A stretch of DNA of 64,000 nucleotides from Sphingomonadaceae bacterium 3R27C6 (GTDB lineage Bacteria > Pseudomonadota > Alphaproteobacteria > Sphingomonadales > Sphingomonadaceae): contig SCNS01000004.1 of NCBI GenBank assembly GCA_005503215.1, positions 1 to 64,000 of the forward strand, read 5' to 3'. Shown one piece after another: positions 34,323 through 43,221 of this stretch. Every line of letters begins with the position of its first letter. Positions within the stretch are counted from its first letter, which is position 1. Under the pieces are notes generated by a model, which was not told where the DNA came from, made no database searches, and saw only the letters and a program-made list of their open reading frames with translations. A program made the translations under genes and the position numbers.

Positions 34323-35438
34323 TTAGCGCAGCAACCGGTTCACCAGCGCCGTCAGTTCGGCCTCGCGGGCGACATCGCTCTTGCGCAGGATCGACTTGAT
34401 CTGCGTGCCCAGCGTTTGCGCGCTCGTGCCGCGCCCCGCCGCGATATCCTCGCGCGCCTCGCCATTCGCCAGGCGCAGCGCGATCTCGGCCTCGGCCGCG
34501 GTCAGGCCCAGCGCCGCGCGCAGCGGCACGACCCGCATCGCGGGAATATCCGCGGCACGCCGCGCGACAACCAGCACGCGCGGGTCAAAGCCGAAATCCC
34601 ATTCGCGCCGCGGCAGGCGAAAGATTTCGCACAGCAGCCCGCCGCCTTCGCCCCCGCCCTCCTGCGGCGACCCGATCCAGTGCTGCTGCATCGCCTCCCC
34701 GTTCAGCGCGCGTCCCAGCGCCGCCTGCAACGCCGTATCGGCATCGCGGCGCGCGGCGCCCAGCCGGCCGCGACGCAGGCGCAATGCCCCGCCCGCGCCG
34801 TCACCGACGATCGCCTCGGCCGCCGCCGACAGTGCGGCGACCGCGCCATGCCGGTCGATCAGGAACGCCGCGACATCGATCGCGTCGAACGCGCCGACGG
34901 TGATCGCGGCGCCGCGCTGCGCCATCGCCTGCTGCATCCGCACCGCCGCCAGCGCATAGGTCGCGCCCGCGGCGAACAGCTTGCGGTCGCGCTGCCCGGT
35001 GCGGCCATCGCGCTCGGACCGCAGCGCCGCCAGCCCGACGAGCAGCCCGTCGCCCTCGACCAGCACGGTCTGGCAGCCGTGGACGCCGTCCCACTTGCGG
35101 ATATGCTCTTCATAATCGTCGGTGCCGCTGTGCTGGCGCGCGATGTCATAATGCGCCTCGCTCAATATCTCGAGCGGGCGGCCGCTCGCGGCGACGCGCC
35201 AGTTGACCTCGGGCCGCCACCCCTCGATTTCCACGAATTCGCGCTGATAGGCCGCGTCGATATCGGGCATGAAGTTGAACAGCGTCGCGTCGTCGCCCAG
35301 CCCCAGCAATTGCGCGCGCGACGATCCGGTCCGCCGCGCGAACAGGCGCAACGCCGCGTTCCAGCCGTCCTCTTCGAACGGCGCCGCCAGAAAGGCATTT
35401 TCGACCTCGCCCGCTTCGCGGGCGAACAAGCTATCCAT
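34323..35438 (-). CDS. LuxR-type helix-turn-helix transcriptional regulator
   Basis: This 371-aa protein has a C-terminal LuxR/GerE-type DNA-binding domain (LGLTAAEAEIALRLANGEAREDIAAGRGTSAQTLGTQIKSILRK, in parts, about residues 305-350). A long N-terminal sensory region without a clear known domain precedes it. The recognition helix differs from classical LuxR (GTSAQTLGTQIKSIL). The start at 35438 (MDSLFAREAG) was preferred to an in-frame ATG at 35495. It is divergent from the YceI-like gene, with 196 bases between. Confidence 0.8.
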   Translation of the reverse strand: MDSLFAREAGEVENAFLAAPFEEDGWNAALRLFARRTGSSRAQLLGLGDDATLFNFMPDIDAAYQREFVEIEGWRPEVNWRVAASGRPLEILSEAHYDIARQHSGTDDYEEHIRKWDGVHGCQTVLVEGDGLLVGLAALRSERDGRTGQRDRKLFAAGATYALAAVRMQQAMAQRGAAITVGAFDAIDVAAFLIDRHGAVAALSAAAEAIVGDGAGGALRLRRGRLGAARRDADTALQAALGRALNGEAMQQHWIGSPQEGGGEGGGLLCEIFRLPRREWDFGFDPRVLVVARRAADIPAMRVVPLRAALGLTAAEAEIALRLANGEAREDIAAGRGTSAQTLGTQIKSILRKSDVAREAELTALVNRLLR

Positions 35439-35634
35439 CGACGTCGGCCCCCCAGCCTTCGTGCCCAGCTTCCGTAGCTTACCGCATTGCAGCATGAAAC
35501 CGGGCGCGGCACAAGCGCCTTGCGACGGTGCGCCGCCGTGGGACCAGATCGCAACGCTGCGTTTCCGTCGGGCTTATTGACGCCATCCCTTGCCATCGCC
35601 TAGCTTCGCGCCGTCCTCAACAGGAGACTTCCTC

Positions 35635-36273
35635 ATGCGTCGCATCGTCCCCCTCGCCGCCCTCGCACTCGCCGTCGTGGCGACCCCGATCGTCCTCGCG
35701 CAGGGCGGTTCCGCCCCCGGCGCGCCCGACAAGTCGCGCGTCACCGCGGGCACTTACGCCGCCGACGCCGGCCACACGATGGTCGTGTGGGAAGTCGACC
35801 ACCTCGGCTTCAGCAAATATACGGGCATCTTCGGCGACGTGACCGGCACGCTCGTCATCGATCCCAAGAATCTCGCCGCGGCGAAGGTGGACGTCACGAT
35901 CCCCGTGGCGAAGGTCACGACCGCCAGCGCCGGCCTGACCAGCCACCTGCTGCGCGCCGGCAAGGACGGCGGCAAGCCCGACTTCTTCGGCGCCGCCCCC
36001 GCCGACGCCAAATTCGTCTCGACCAGCGTCGTTCCGGGCAGCGACGGCGACGAGGCCAAGGTCACCGGCAACCTCACGCTCAACGGCGTGACCAAGCCCG
36101 TCACCCTCGACGTCGATTTCCACGGCGCGGGCATGGGCATGAACAAGAAGGAAACCATCGGTTTCCAGGCCGAAACGACGATCAAGCGCAGCGATTTCGG
36201 CGTGTCGATGGGCATCCCCTACGTCAGCGACGCGGTCGAACTCGAAATCCACGCTGCGTTCGAAAAGCAGTAA
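35635..36273 (+). CDS. YceI-family periplasmic lipid-binding-like protein
   Basis: This 212-aa protein has a signal peptide (MRRIVPLAALALAVVATPIVLAQ, in parts) and a YceI lipocalin-like barrel. Motifs are AGHTMVVWEVDHLGFSKYTGIFG, DFFGAAPADAKFVSTSV, VTGNLTLNGVTKPVTL and IKRSDFGVSMGIPYVSDAVEL (in parts). YceI proteins bind isoprenoid-type lipids in the periplasm; the ligand is unknown here. The start follows a caggaga ribosome site. Confidence 0.92.
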   Translation: MRRIVPLAALALAVVATPIVLAQGGSAPGAPDKSRVTAGTYAADAGHTMVVWEVDHLGFSKYTGIFGDVTGTLVIDPKNLAAAKVDVTIPVAKVTTASAGLTSHLLRAGKDGGKPDFFGAAPADAKFVSTSVVPGSDGDEAKVTGNLTLNGVTKPVTLDVDFHGAGMGMNKKETIGFQAETTIKRSDFGVSMGIPYVSDAVELEIHAAFEKQ

Positions 36274-36357
36274 GCTCACGCCAATCTGTCACACGCGCTG
36301 CGTATGAACGGGGCGGGACCAGCGATGGTCCCGCCCTTTTCGTACAGGAGCCATGTG

Positions 36358-36711
36358 ATGAGCGAACTGGTACGCGAAATTGTCGAAGTGAACGCCTCGA
36401 TCGACGGCGACGAGGAAAATCCGCTGCTGGTCGTCGAGGTCGAGGGCCTCGCCCCCACCGCGGGCTGGGCGAATATCCGGCTCGACCCGCATGTCTACAT
36501 CACCCCGCCCGACGACGGCGTGCAGGATTTCGACCTCGTCGGCGATCGTCCTCAGGACGCCGCCGAAGTCCTCAGCGAAGTCGAGGCCGCGTGGGAAGGC
36601 CCGCTTCTGGACTGGTGCATCGGCGTGCGCATCCACGCGGTCGACAATCTGATCGAGGACGAGGTTTTCGAACCGTGGGACGAAGACGACGACGAGAGCG
36701 AAGCCGCCTGA
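36358..36711 (+). CDS. Acidic hypothetical protein
   Basis: This 117-aa strongly acidic cytosolic protein starts MSELVREIVEVNASIDG and ends in an Asp/Glu-rich tail. No domain is recognised. The start at 36358 has a caggagcc ribosome site; an upstream in-frame ATG at 36304 is less likely. It lies 84 bases downstream of the YceI-like gene in the same direction. Confidence 0.65.
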   Translation: MSELVREIVEVNASIDGDEENPLLVVEVEGLAPTAGWANIRLDPHVYITPPDDGVQDFDLVGDRPQDAAEVLSEVEAAWEGPLLDWCIGVRIHAVDNLIEDEVFEPWDEDDDESEAA

Positions 36712-36839
36712 TCCCGTCCCGCAACCACCCCCTGCACTGCGCCGGACCGCGAAGCCGCTTTGCGGTCCGGCGATATTTTCGGTTCATCGCAGAGCCAGCC
36801 AAGGCGGCGTAGCCTCCTCCTATTCAAGGGAGGATCATC

Positions 36840-37328
36840 ATGCGCACCCTGCTTCTCGCTCTCGCCCTCACCGCCACCACCCCCGCGCTGGCGCAAGCCA
36901 ACCCGCAGATCGACTATCCCGCCTTCCAGGCGCTCACCGCCAGCGTCGCCCCCGCGCGCGCGACGCGCCTCATCGCCTTCGACGCGTTCAAGGCCGAGGC
37001 CGCCAAGCCCGGCACCCTCCTCCTCGACGCGCGCTCGAAGGACGCCTTCGCGCGCGGCCATATCAAGGGCGCGGTCAACCTGCCGCTCACCGATTTCACC
37101 GCCGAGAGCCTCGCGGCGGTCATCGGCGCCAATCAGGGCCGCCCCATCCTTATCTATTGCAACAATAATTTCTCGAACCACCGCAGCCCCGTGCCGCTCA
37201 AATCGGCCGCGCTCGCGCTCAATATCCAGACCTTCATCAACCTCGTCGGCTATGGCTATCCGAACGTCCGCGAGCTCGCCGACGTCGTCGATTTCAACGA
37301 TCCGAAGGTGGAATGGGTCACGGGGTAA
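36840..37328 (+). CDS. Periplasmic rhodanese-like protein
   Basis: This 162-aa protein has a signal peptide (MRTLLLALALTATTPALAQA, cleavage about residue 19) and a rhodanese domain. Motifs are LLLDARSKDAFARGHIKGAVNLPL and the active-site loop ILIYCNNNFSNH, with Cys in the expected position. It may act in periplasmic sulfur transfer or only as a fold. An aagggagg ribosome site precedes the start. A palindromic repeat (37346-37373) follows the stop. Confidence 0.85.
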   Translation: MRTLLLALALTATTPALAQANPQIDYPAFQALTASVAPARATRLIAFDAFKAEAAKPGTLLLDARSKDAFARGHIKGAVNLPLTDFTAESLAAVIGANQGRPILIYCNNNFSNHRSPVPLKSAALALNIQTFINLVGYGYPNVRELADVVDFNDPKVEWVTG

Positions 37329-37345
37329 GCCCGCCATTCTTTCCT

Positions 37346-37373
37346 CGTCATCCCCGCCTTCGCGGGGATGACG
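37346..37373. repeat. Palindromic intergenic repeat (REP-like)
   Basis: The palindrome cgtcatccccgcc/ttcgcggggatgacg is a single copy of the family seen at 30981, 55500, 62351 and 63883. It lies directly after the rhodanese-like gene and may act as an mRNA 3' end. Confidence 0.8.
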
Positions 37374-37446
37374 GATAGAGGTTAGACGACGCAATTTTCA
37401 CACTCCCCCCTTGCCAAACGCGACATTTTGAACCAATAGCCTCCCC

Positions 37447-37497
37447 ATGCGCGGCAACGCCCTTCTTCTTCTGCGACTTACACGCCCTTGGGCGTGA
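37447..37497 (+). CDS. Leucine-rich leader peptide of leuA
   Basis: A 16-residue open frame, MRGNALLLLRLTRPWA, contains five leucines in six codons (CTT CTT CTT CTG CGA CTT, 37462-37479). It sits 84 bases upstream of leuA. It has the hallmark of a ribosome-mediated leucine attenuator. The stop overlaps a 6-bp hairpin (cacgcc/ggcgtg, 37480-37496). A second hairpin is formed by ggctgcg/cgcggcc (about 37502-37522). The Leu-codon segment cttcttctg (37465-37473) is perfectly complementary to cagaagaag at 37562-37570, just upstream of the leuA start. Confidence 0.75.
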   Translation: MRGNALLLLRLTRPWA

Positions 37498-37580
37498 CAC
37501 TGGCTGCGCGCTAGTCGCGGCCACCCGCTCAAGGGTCCGATCGACACAGCATCGCAACCACCAGAAGAAGTTTTGACATC
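37498..37580 (+). promoter_or_regulatory. leuA attenuator / translation-control region
   Basis: This is the spacer between the leader peptide and leuA. It contains the hairpin described above and the cagaagaag segment (37562-37570), which can pair with the leader's leucine codons and also covers the probable leuA ribosome site (agaag). There is no clear T-tract terminator, so control by translation initiation is as likely as transcription termination. Confidence 0.55.
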
Positions 37581-39245
37581 ATGACCATGCTCCGCGACCC
37601 CTCGGTCAAGTACAGCGCCTTTCCGCAGGTTCCCTTGGAAACCCGCGAATGGCCCGGCCGCGTCACCACCAAAGCGCCGATCTGGCTCTCCACCGACATG
37701 CGCGACGGCAATCAGGCGCTGATCGACCCGATGGATGCCGAGAAAAAGGCGCGCTTCTTCGACCTGCTCGTCCGCATCGGCCTGAAAGAGATCGAAGTCG
37801 GCTTCCCCAGCGCCGGCGCGACCGAGTTCGACTTCATCTCAGGGTTGGTCAAGTCAGGCCGCATCCCCAACGACGTCACGCCCCAAGTGCTGACCCAAAG
37901 CCGCGCCGACCTCATCCGCACCAGCTTCGACAGCCTCGCCGGCGCCAAGACCGCGATCGTCCACGTCTACAACGCCGTCGCCCCCGCGTGGCGCAAGATC
38001 GTGTTCGGCATGGATCAGGCCGACATCAAGCAGATCGCGATCGACGGCGCGAAGCAGCTGCGCGACAATGCCGCGCGCCTGCCGCAAACCAACTGGCGCT
38101 TCCAGTACAGCCCCGAATGCTTCTCGACGACCGAGATCGATTTCAGCATCGAGGTGTGCGCCGCGGTGATGGATATTCTCCAGCCCACCACCGACAACCC
38201 GATCATCCTCAACCTCCCCGCGACGGTCGAGGCGGCGACGCCGAACATCTACGCCGACCAGATCGAATATTTCGGCAAGAATCTGCCCGGCCGCGACAAG
38301 GCGATCATCAGCCTGCACACCCACAACGACCGCGGCACCGGCGTCGCGGCGGCCGAGCTCGGCCTGCTCGCGGGCGCCGACCGCGTCGAGGGCTGCCTGT
38401 TCGGCAATGGCGAGCGCACCGGCAACACCTGCCTCGTGACCATCGCGCTCAACATGTACACGCAGGGCGTCGACCCGCAGCTCGACTTCTCGAACATCGA
38501 CGAGGTCATCCAGACGGTCGAATATTGCAACCGCCTGCCCGTGCACCCGCGCCACCCCTATGGCGGCGAGCTCGTCTACACGGCGTTCTCGGGCAGCCAT
38601 CAGGACGCGATCAAGAAAGGCTTCGCCGCGCGCGAGCGCCAGAATGACGAGCGCTGGGAAGTCCCCTACCTCCCCATCGACCCCGCCGACCTCGGCCGCA
38701 GCTATGAAGCGGTGATCCGCGTCAACAGCCAGTCGGGCAAGGGCGGCGTCGCGTGGGTGCTCGAACAGGACAAGGGCCTGAAACTGCCCAAGAAAATGCA
38801 GGCAAGCTTCAGCCACGTCGTGCAGGCGCTCGCCGATGAGACGAGCCGCGAACTCGGCGCCGAGGATATTTGGGGCGCCTTCGACCACGCCTATCTGGTC
38901 ACCGAGGGCAAGCGCTTCCAGCTCGTCGACTGGTCGGAAAGCCACGCGGGCACCGACCGCATCTTCGCCGGCAAGCTCACCATCGACGGCACCCCGCGCA
39001 GCGTCAGCGGCCGCGGCAACGGCCTGATGAGCAGCGTCATCGCCGCGCTCGCGGAGTCAGGCGGCCCGATCATGGACATCGTCGACTATAGCGAGCACGC
39101 GATCGGCCAGGGCAGCAATGTGCAAGCCGCGGCCTATGTCGAATGCCGCACGGCGGACGGGAAGAGCCTGTTCGGGTGCGGGCTGGATACCGACGTGGCG
39201 ACGGCGAGTGTGCGGGCGATTTTGTCGGCGGCGAACGGGGCCTAG
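37581..39245 (+). CDS. leuA: 2-isopropylmalate synthase
   Basis: LeuA catalyses the first committed step of leucine synthesis (acetyl-CoA plus 2-oxoisovalerate). It is 554 aa and of the long LeuA2/Corynebacterium type, including SVKYSAFPQVPLETREWP at the N terminus. The catalytic segment is STDMRDGNQALIDPM, with EVGFPSAGATEFDF and the metal site LHTHNDRGTGVAAAELG. A C-terminal LeuA allosteric domain (about 440-550) suggests leucine feedback. The leader peptide upstream gives a second level of control. An alternative start two codons later (37587) is possible. Confidence 0.96.
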   Translation: MTMLRDPSVKYSAFPQVPLETREWPGRVTTKAPIWLSTDMRDGNQALIDPMDAEKKARFFDLLVRIGLKEIEVGFPSAGATEFDFISGLVKSGRIPNDVTPQVLTQSRADLIRTSFDSLAGAKTAIVHVYNAVAPAWRKIVFGMDQADIKQIAIDGAKQLRDNAARLPQTNWRFQYSPECFSTTEIDFSIEVCAAVMDILQPTTDNPIILNLPATVEAATPNIYADQIEYFGKNLPGRDKAIISLHTHNDRGTGVAAAELGLLAGADRVEGCLFGNGERTGNTCLVTIALNMYTQGVDPQLDFSNIDEVIQTVEYCNRLPVHPRHPYGGELVYTAFSGSHQDAIKKGFAARERQNDERWEVPYLPIDPADLGRSYEAVIRVNSQSGKGGVAWVLEQDKGLKLPKKMQASFSHVVQALADETSRELGAEDIWGAFDHAYLVTEGKRFQLVDWSESHAGTDRIFAGKLTIDGTPRSVSGRGNGLMSSVIAALAESGGPIMDIVDYSEHAIGQGSNVQAAAYVECRTADGKSLFGCGLDTDVATASVRAILSAANGA

Positions 39246-39274
39246 TTGCTGCCGCTACCGCGCCGAAGCACTCG

Positions 39275-39829
39275 CTAGTCTGCCATTGGGCTGCTTACTA
39301 TGAATACGTCATGCGGCCCGTTCGGCGCCTTATTCAAGTAATGCAGCGCATTTAAATAGCGATGCCGCTGGTGACCCTCGATGAGCATCAACCGCTCACT
39401 GGGAAACTCGCCCTTCAGAGAGCGCCACCCCGATGGGGTTGAAAGAGCTACAATGGGATAATCCCAAGTCCCTGTGTCCAAGGCTTTAGCGGTTTGTAAC
39501 TTATCATCGCCATACCGTCCTTGGAACGATTCATAGTCAAACTCCGGATCTAACTGCTGCGCAAGTTCCCGTTTTACCGAAGACAATATCTCGCTGCCAT
39601 CCATAGGAACAAGTTCCCATCGCATTGTGTTCAAAGGAAGAAAGGAAAATTCAGAATTGAACCAATGTCGGTGTATCCATTGCTCCGCAATCTTAGGATG
39701 CAGGTGCCCAATTTCTTCTTTGTGGCGCGCCCACCAAGGTTCGAAACCTTCCTTTTCGAAAGAGCCTTCCCCTTCTGGCTTAAGATGCTCGGGCCAAACG
39801 GGATCTCTAAATATAGAAAAGTCAAACAA
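39275..39829 (-). CDS. Hypothetical protein with ParB-like motif (accessory cassette)
   Basis: This 184-aa protein has a segment LMLIEGHQRHRYLNALHYL (about residues 146-164) that resembles the ParB/Srx-fold box (iv-GerR..Aa). The rest is unrecognised. Base composition is visibly lower in G+C than leuA and metE around it, suggesting transfer. It starts 5 bases after the stop of the 272-aa gene on the same strand, so the two are an operon. The function is unknown. Confidence 0.75.
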   Translation of the reverse strand: MFDFSIFRDPVWPEHLKPEGEGSFEKEGFEPWWARHKEEIGHLHPKIAEQWIHRHWFNSEFSFLPLNTMRWELVPMDGSEILSSVKRELAQQLDPEFDYESFQGRYGDDKLQTAKALDTGTWDYPIVALSTPSGWRSLKGEFPSERLMLIEGHQRHRYLNALHYLNKAPNGPHDVFIVSSPMAD

Positions 39830-39834
39830 ATCAA

Positions 39835-40653
39835 TTATCTAACGTAGTCAGCAGAAACAATAATGTACCTTTTTGCTGTTCCGTCCATAGATATTATTCT
39901 CGTAAATTTTATACTTAGCCTCCGTCCGGTATCATTGGTATACTGGTCAAGTCCCCATGAAAAATACGGTCCGTATCTTCTTAAATCATCTCGCTTCATA
40001 GAAAACGGAACATTGTGACCCAGCGAAAAATCAAATACGCTACCATGTCCTGAATTTCCATAAAACCCGGTTACCATGACGTCTCTTTGAATAACCTCAT
40101 GATCCGGAATGCTAGCTTTCATGTATGCTTTTGTCCCAGCATTCAGGTGTGCCATCGTATTGAAACCGCCGATCCACTCTATACCTGAGGCGCTGTTTCC
40201 AATGACCTCGTGGGCCTGCCTCAAAGATGGTTCAGTTATGGCGACTAACGCCTCGACATCACCGTCCTTTCGTTCCAAAAGAGCAGCGGTTTCATTGTTT
40301 AGCGGCGTAGGATCCTGACCTAGGTTCCGAAGAATTACGCGGTTTACCAATCCATATAGCAACCCGCTAGCACCAGCAGCAAAACCTATGCCGAACACAG
40401 ATGCAGGCTGGCCTTGCAGTAGAACTGAAAAGTCAGCCAATAGGCTGCCAGACTTCATTGGAAGAGCATGCACTGCATGCCTACCAGGAAAATCGCCCCT
40501 ATGACGAATTTGTCCCGTCTCTACATAGTTCGTAACTAATGAGAGAGTCCAAGCTGCCCCCGCTAGCGCAGTGTAACCGTCATATCCCTCAAACTCGTGC
40601 CCATCAGCCAAGCCGCCTGTTAGCTTCAATTGGAACTTTGCATGTTCCGTCAT
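39835..40653 (-). CDS. Hypothetical protein, DUF7946-like (accessory cassette)
   Basis: This 272-aa protein begins MTEHAKFQLKLTGGLADGHEF. It has an alanine-glycine stretch around residues 85-103 that could be a buried or membrane-associated helix (VFGIGFAAGASGLLYGLV). A conserved-looking C-terminal half carries FTRIISMDGTAKRYIIVSADYVR at the end (in parts). I associate the pattern with an uncharacterised family (DUF7946) found in accessory regions, from memory. It is first gene of a two-gene operon with the ParB-motif protein and divergent from the membrane-protein gene. Confidence 0.75.
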   Translation of the reverse strand: MTEHAKFQLKLTGGLADGHEFEGYDGYTALAGAAWTLSLVTNYVETGQIRHRGDFPGRHAVHALPMKSGSLLADFSVLLQGQPASVFGIGFAAGASGLLYGLVNRVILRNLGQDPTPLNNETAALLERKDGDVEALVAITEPSLRQAHEVIGNSASGIEWIGGFNTMAHLNAGTKAYMKASIPDHEVIQRDVMVTGFYGNSGHGSVFDFSLGHNVPFSMKRDDLRRYGPYFSWGLDQYTNDTGRRLSIKFTRIISMDGTAKRYIIVSADYVR

Positions 40654-40731
40654 GCACCCTCTCCCTCACATCCGTATTTTGTACTAGAGAGGATGAGTTC
40701 AAGCAATCACTGCAAATAAGGGGTCAAATCC

Positions 40732-41394
40732 GTGGTTCCGGATATAGCAATTGGCGCTATTGCGGCCGCCCTCATAGGCGCAATAATTTCTCTGGTCGGC
40801 CTCATTGTCGCTAAAGAAGGGAAAGTGTCGGAATTTCGGCAGGCTTGGATCGACTCTCTACGAACCGAGCTTTCCACATTTCTAGCGAGCGTTAACGCAG
40901 TCGCTGACGCTCGAGGGCTCACGTTCAAGGACAGCAGGGATAGATATGAAACTCTTCAGCCGTCCTATGACAAGCTCAATGAGACCTATTACCTAATAGC
41001 CTTGAGACTTAATTCAAAAGAAAATGAATCCGGAAAATTGAAGGATTGTATGGTAGAAATATCAAAATCAATCATGGATCCTGACAATTTTGACTTCGTA
41101 AAATTTGAAGAAGATAGGGTTAAGTTTATAAATATTTCAAACTCATTACTGAAATCAGAATGGAATCGCGTTAAGCACGGAGAGCCTGTGTATCGCTCCG
41201 CTCGTATATTAGCTACCTTGGCAACATTGGCATTAGTGGTAGCCGCTATCGCTGTAACCTACGACAAGACAATCGGTTTCCAACACGCATCCGCAAACGT
41301 GCGATCACCAGATGATAAAACCAAGCTAAAGATCGCACCTACCCCAAAATCGGACATGCAAATCAGTAATCCCGTCAAAGTCAAACCGAGCTAA
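40732..41394 (+). CDS. Two-helix membrane protein with long cytoplasmic loop (accessory cassette)
   Basis: This 220-aa protein has TM1 at about residues 5-27 (AIGAIAAALIGAIISLVGLIVA). A helical, charged loop containing VSEFRQAWIDSLRTEL follows, then TM2 at about 157-175 (ILATLATLALVVAAIAVTY). It starts with GTG 40732-40734 behind aagggg. The architecture recurs in small membrane proteins of accessory and defence regions, but no family is assigned. Its divergent placement 79 bases from the DUF7946-like gene suggests the three genes work together. Confidence 0.7.
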   Translation: MVPDIAIGAIAAALIGAIISLVGLIVAKEGKVSEFRQAWIDSLRTELSTFLASVNAVADARGLTFKDSRDRYETLQPSYDKLNETYYLIALRLNSKENESGKLKDCMVEISKSIMDPDNFDFVKFEEDRVKFINISNSLLKSEWNRVKHGEPVYRSARILATLATLALVVAAIAVTYDKTIGFQHASANVRSPDDKTKLKIAPTPKSDMQISNPVKVKPS

Positions 41395-41463
41395 TATTCG
41401 CTTTCCTACAATTCACCCATATGGTTCATTCTATCGGTTTCATCTAACCAAAAGGACGAATCG

Positions 41464-42447
41464 ATGGACGACGCCGCGCATAACCCCGCCACCATCCCCG
41501 CCCCCGGCAGCTATCACTGGACGCCGCGGCTCCAGCGCGACTTTCTCGAAGCCTTCGCCACCAACGGATCGGTGAAGATTTCGGCGGCGAAGGTCGGCAT
41601 GTCGCCGTCCGCCGTCTATCAGCTGAAGCAGCGGCCCGAGGGCGCGGCGTTCAGGCTCGGCTGCGCCGCGGCGCTGCTGATCGCGCGCGGGCGGCTCGTC
41701 GACGAGCTGCTCGACCGCGCGATCTGGGGGCATGACGAAACCGCCGAGATCCAGCGCGAGGAGGGCCGCAGCTATGCCAAGCGCCGCCGCATCGACTCGC
41801 GCCTCGGCCTCGCGATGCTCGCGCGGCTCGACAAGATGGTCGAAACGCGCGCCCGCGCGGGCGAGGAGTTGCTGGCGCAGATCATCGCCGGCGACTGGCC
41901 GGGCTTCCTCGCGCTCTTCGACGCCGCCGAGGACGCGGCGCCGGGCACCGCCGGGGCGGAAAACACCGACGCCGAGGGGCGGAAGGACGGAATGGCCGCC
42001 GCCCTCGCGCTCTGGCTCGCCGCGCGCGACAACCGTGCCAATCCCCTCGCCAGCCTGTGGCGCGGAACCGCAATCGCGAATGAAGTTGCGCAGATTTCCG
42101 CCATTTCCGACGCCGGCCCCGAAAGCGCTGACGAGGATGGGCCGACCCCCGAGGAAGAGGCCGCGGCAATGACCGTCTGGCACGACGAGGAAACCGGCGA
42201 GCTGCGCACCAACTTCCCGCCGCCCGAAGGCTTCATCGGCATCGAGGAGGGCGCATTCGGCGACGAGGATTATGCGCGCACGCTCGACGCGGACGAGGAA
42301 GAAGCGTGGGAGGCCGCGCATGCCGAGCTCGTCGAACCGCTGCGCCGTGCCGGCGAAGCCGCCCGCCGCGCCTTCTTCGGCCTCCCCGCCCCCGCGAACG
42401 ATCCGGCGCCCGCGAGCGAAAAGCCGCGGAAATCGGCGAGCGGTTGA
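41464..42447 (+). CDS. Hypothetical protein with N-terminal HTH-like domain
   Basis: This 327-aa protein has an N-terminal helix-turn-helix-like region resembling terminase small subunits (LQRDFLEAFATNGSVKISAAKVGMSPSAVYQLKQRPEGAAF, in parts, about residues 23-62). A long helical, acidic and low-complexity C terminus follows. The high G+C of the chromosome returns here, marking the right limit of the 39.2-41.4 kb cassette. No phage genes are nearby, so it is probably a stand-alone regulator-like protein. Confidence 0.7.
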   Translation: MDDAAHNPATIPAPGSYHWTPRLQRDFLEAFATNGSVKISAAKVGMSPSAVYQLKQRPEGAAFRLGCAAALLIARGRLVDELLDRAIWGHDETAEIQREEGRSYAKRRRIDSRLGLAMLARLDKMVETRARAGEELLAQIIAGDWPGFLALFDAAEDAAPGTAGAENTDAEGRKDGMAAALALWLAARDNRANPLASLWRGTAIANEVAQISAISDAGPESADEDGPTPEEEAAAMTVWHDEETGELRTNFPPPEGFIGIEEGAFGDEDYARTLDADEEEAWEAAHAELVEPLRRAGEAARRAFFGLPAPANDPAPASEKPRKSASG

Positions 42448-42564
42448 ACCTCATCCCCTTCGCGGGAATGACGCGGTTTGGCCTATGCGATCGACCCCGG
42501 CAACGCGAAGGCGCCGTGCGCGAAGAGCGGGGAGATGGTCGGCGAGCGTTTCTGACGCGCCCGC

Positions 42565-42861
42565 CTAGTCGACCACCCAATAGCCGGCCGCGCCGCCCGG
42601 CTCATATCCGCGGCGGCAGATCATTTCGCCCTCGCTCGTGAGCTCGGCCCATGCGCCAATCGGCTCGCGCTCCATCATCACGAGCGCTGCGGCGACATCC
42701 TCGGCCTCGAACGCGACGCGCTTTTCCATTCCGAACCAGGCATCCTGGTATCGCAGGACAAAAGTGGTCAGCGCGGGCCTGTCAGCCTGTATTTCTGGAC
42801 GTGGCAGACAGTCGCATTCGCCGTCGTTGGGGCCGCTGGGGTTTTGCTGGGGGAGCTTCAT
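42565..42861 (-). CDS. Small hypothetical protein
   Basis: This 98-aa protein ends WAELTSEGEMICRRGYEPGGAAGYWVVD and contains FEAEDVAAALVMMEREP. It could be a small beta-rich or YcfA-like domain, but no assignment is safe. It is convergent with the 327-aa gene. Confidence 0.55.
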   Translation of the reverse strand: MKLPQQNPSGPNDGECDCLPRPEIQADRPALTTFVLRYQDAWFGMEKRVAFEAEDVAAALVMMEREPIGAWAELTSEGEMICRRGYEPGGAAGYWVVD

Positions 42862-43159
42862 TGGGGGGAGAGCCTTCGGTGGGGGAAACGAAGGGGGCAG
42901 TCCCGACGGCTGGCCCAGCCGTGACCGCCGCCGGGGGCGAAATATTGGGTCGGCGATGCGTCTCCTGCGTCACACGGACTTACGGACGGCACCACGAAGG
43001 GCGGCACACGACCTCGAAAATATACGGCATATCACTGTCATACCGCCCAGTATCATCAGCGGCCCGTTCGACGGGTCGCCATTTCGAATCGACAAACGAC
43101 TTGACGATGGCATGGCGCGCCGGGCCGGGGCGCCGCCCGATCCGTGCCCCGGAAATGCG
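42862..43159. other. Non-coding stretch before the metE control region
   Basis: About 300 bases show no convincing gene on either strand. It precedes the palindrome and promoter of metE. Confidence 0.35.
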
Positions 43160-43179
43160 ATATAAAGAATTCTTTATAT
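43160..43179. promoter_or_regulatory. 20-bp perfect palindrome, probable SahR-type operator of metE
   Basis: The sequence atataaagaattctttatat is a perfect palindrome ending 5 bases before the -35 box of metE. Palindromes of the ATAAAGA..TCTTTAT type are known or predicted operators of the ArsR-family regulator SahR in alphaproteobacterial methionine genes. That identity is from memory; the palindrome itself is directly visible. Confidence 0.65.
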
Positions 43180-43184
43180 GTGCG

Positions 43185-43212
43185 TTGACAGATCCCGTCG
43201 TTGCGCTATGTT
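43185..43212 (+). promoter_or_regulatory. metE promoter (sigma-70 type)
   Basis: The -35 box ttgaca (43185-43190) and -10 tatgtt (43207-43212) are separated by 16 bases. The predicted start near 43219 coincides with the 5' edge of the cobalamin riboswitch. Confidence 0.7.
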
Positions 43213-43221
43213 TCAGCTTGT

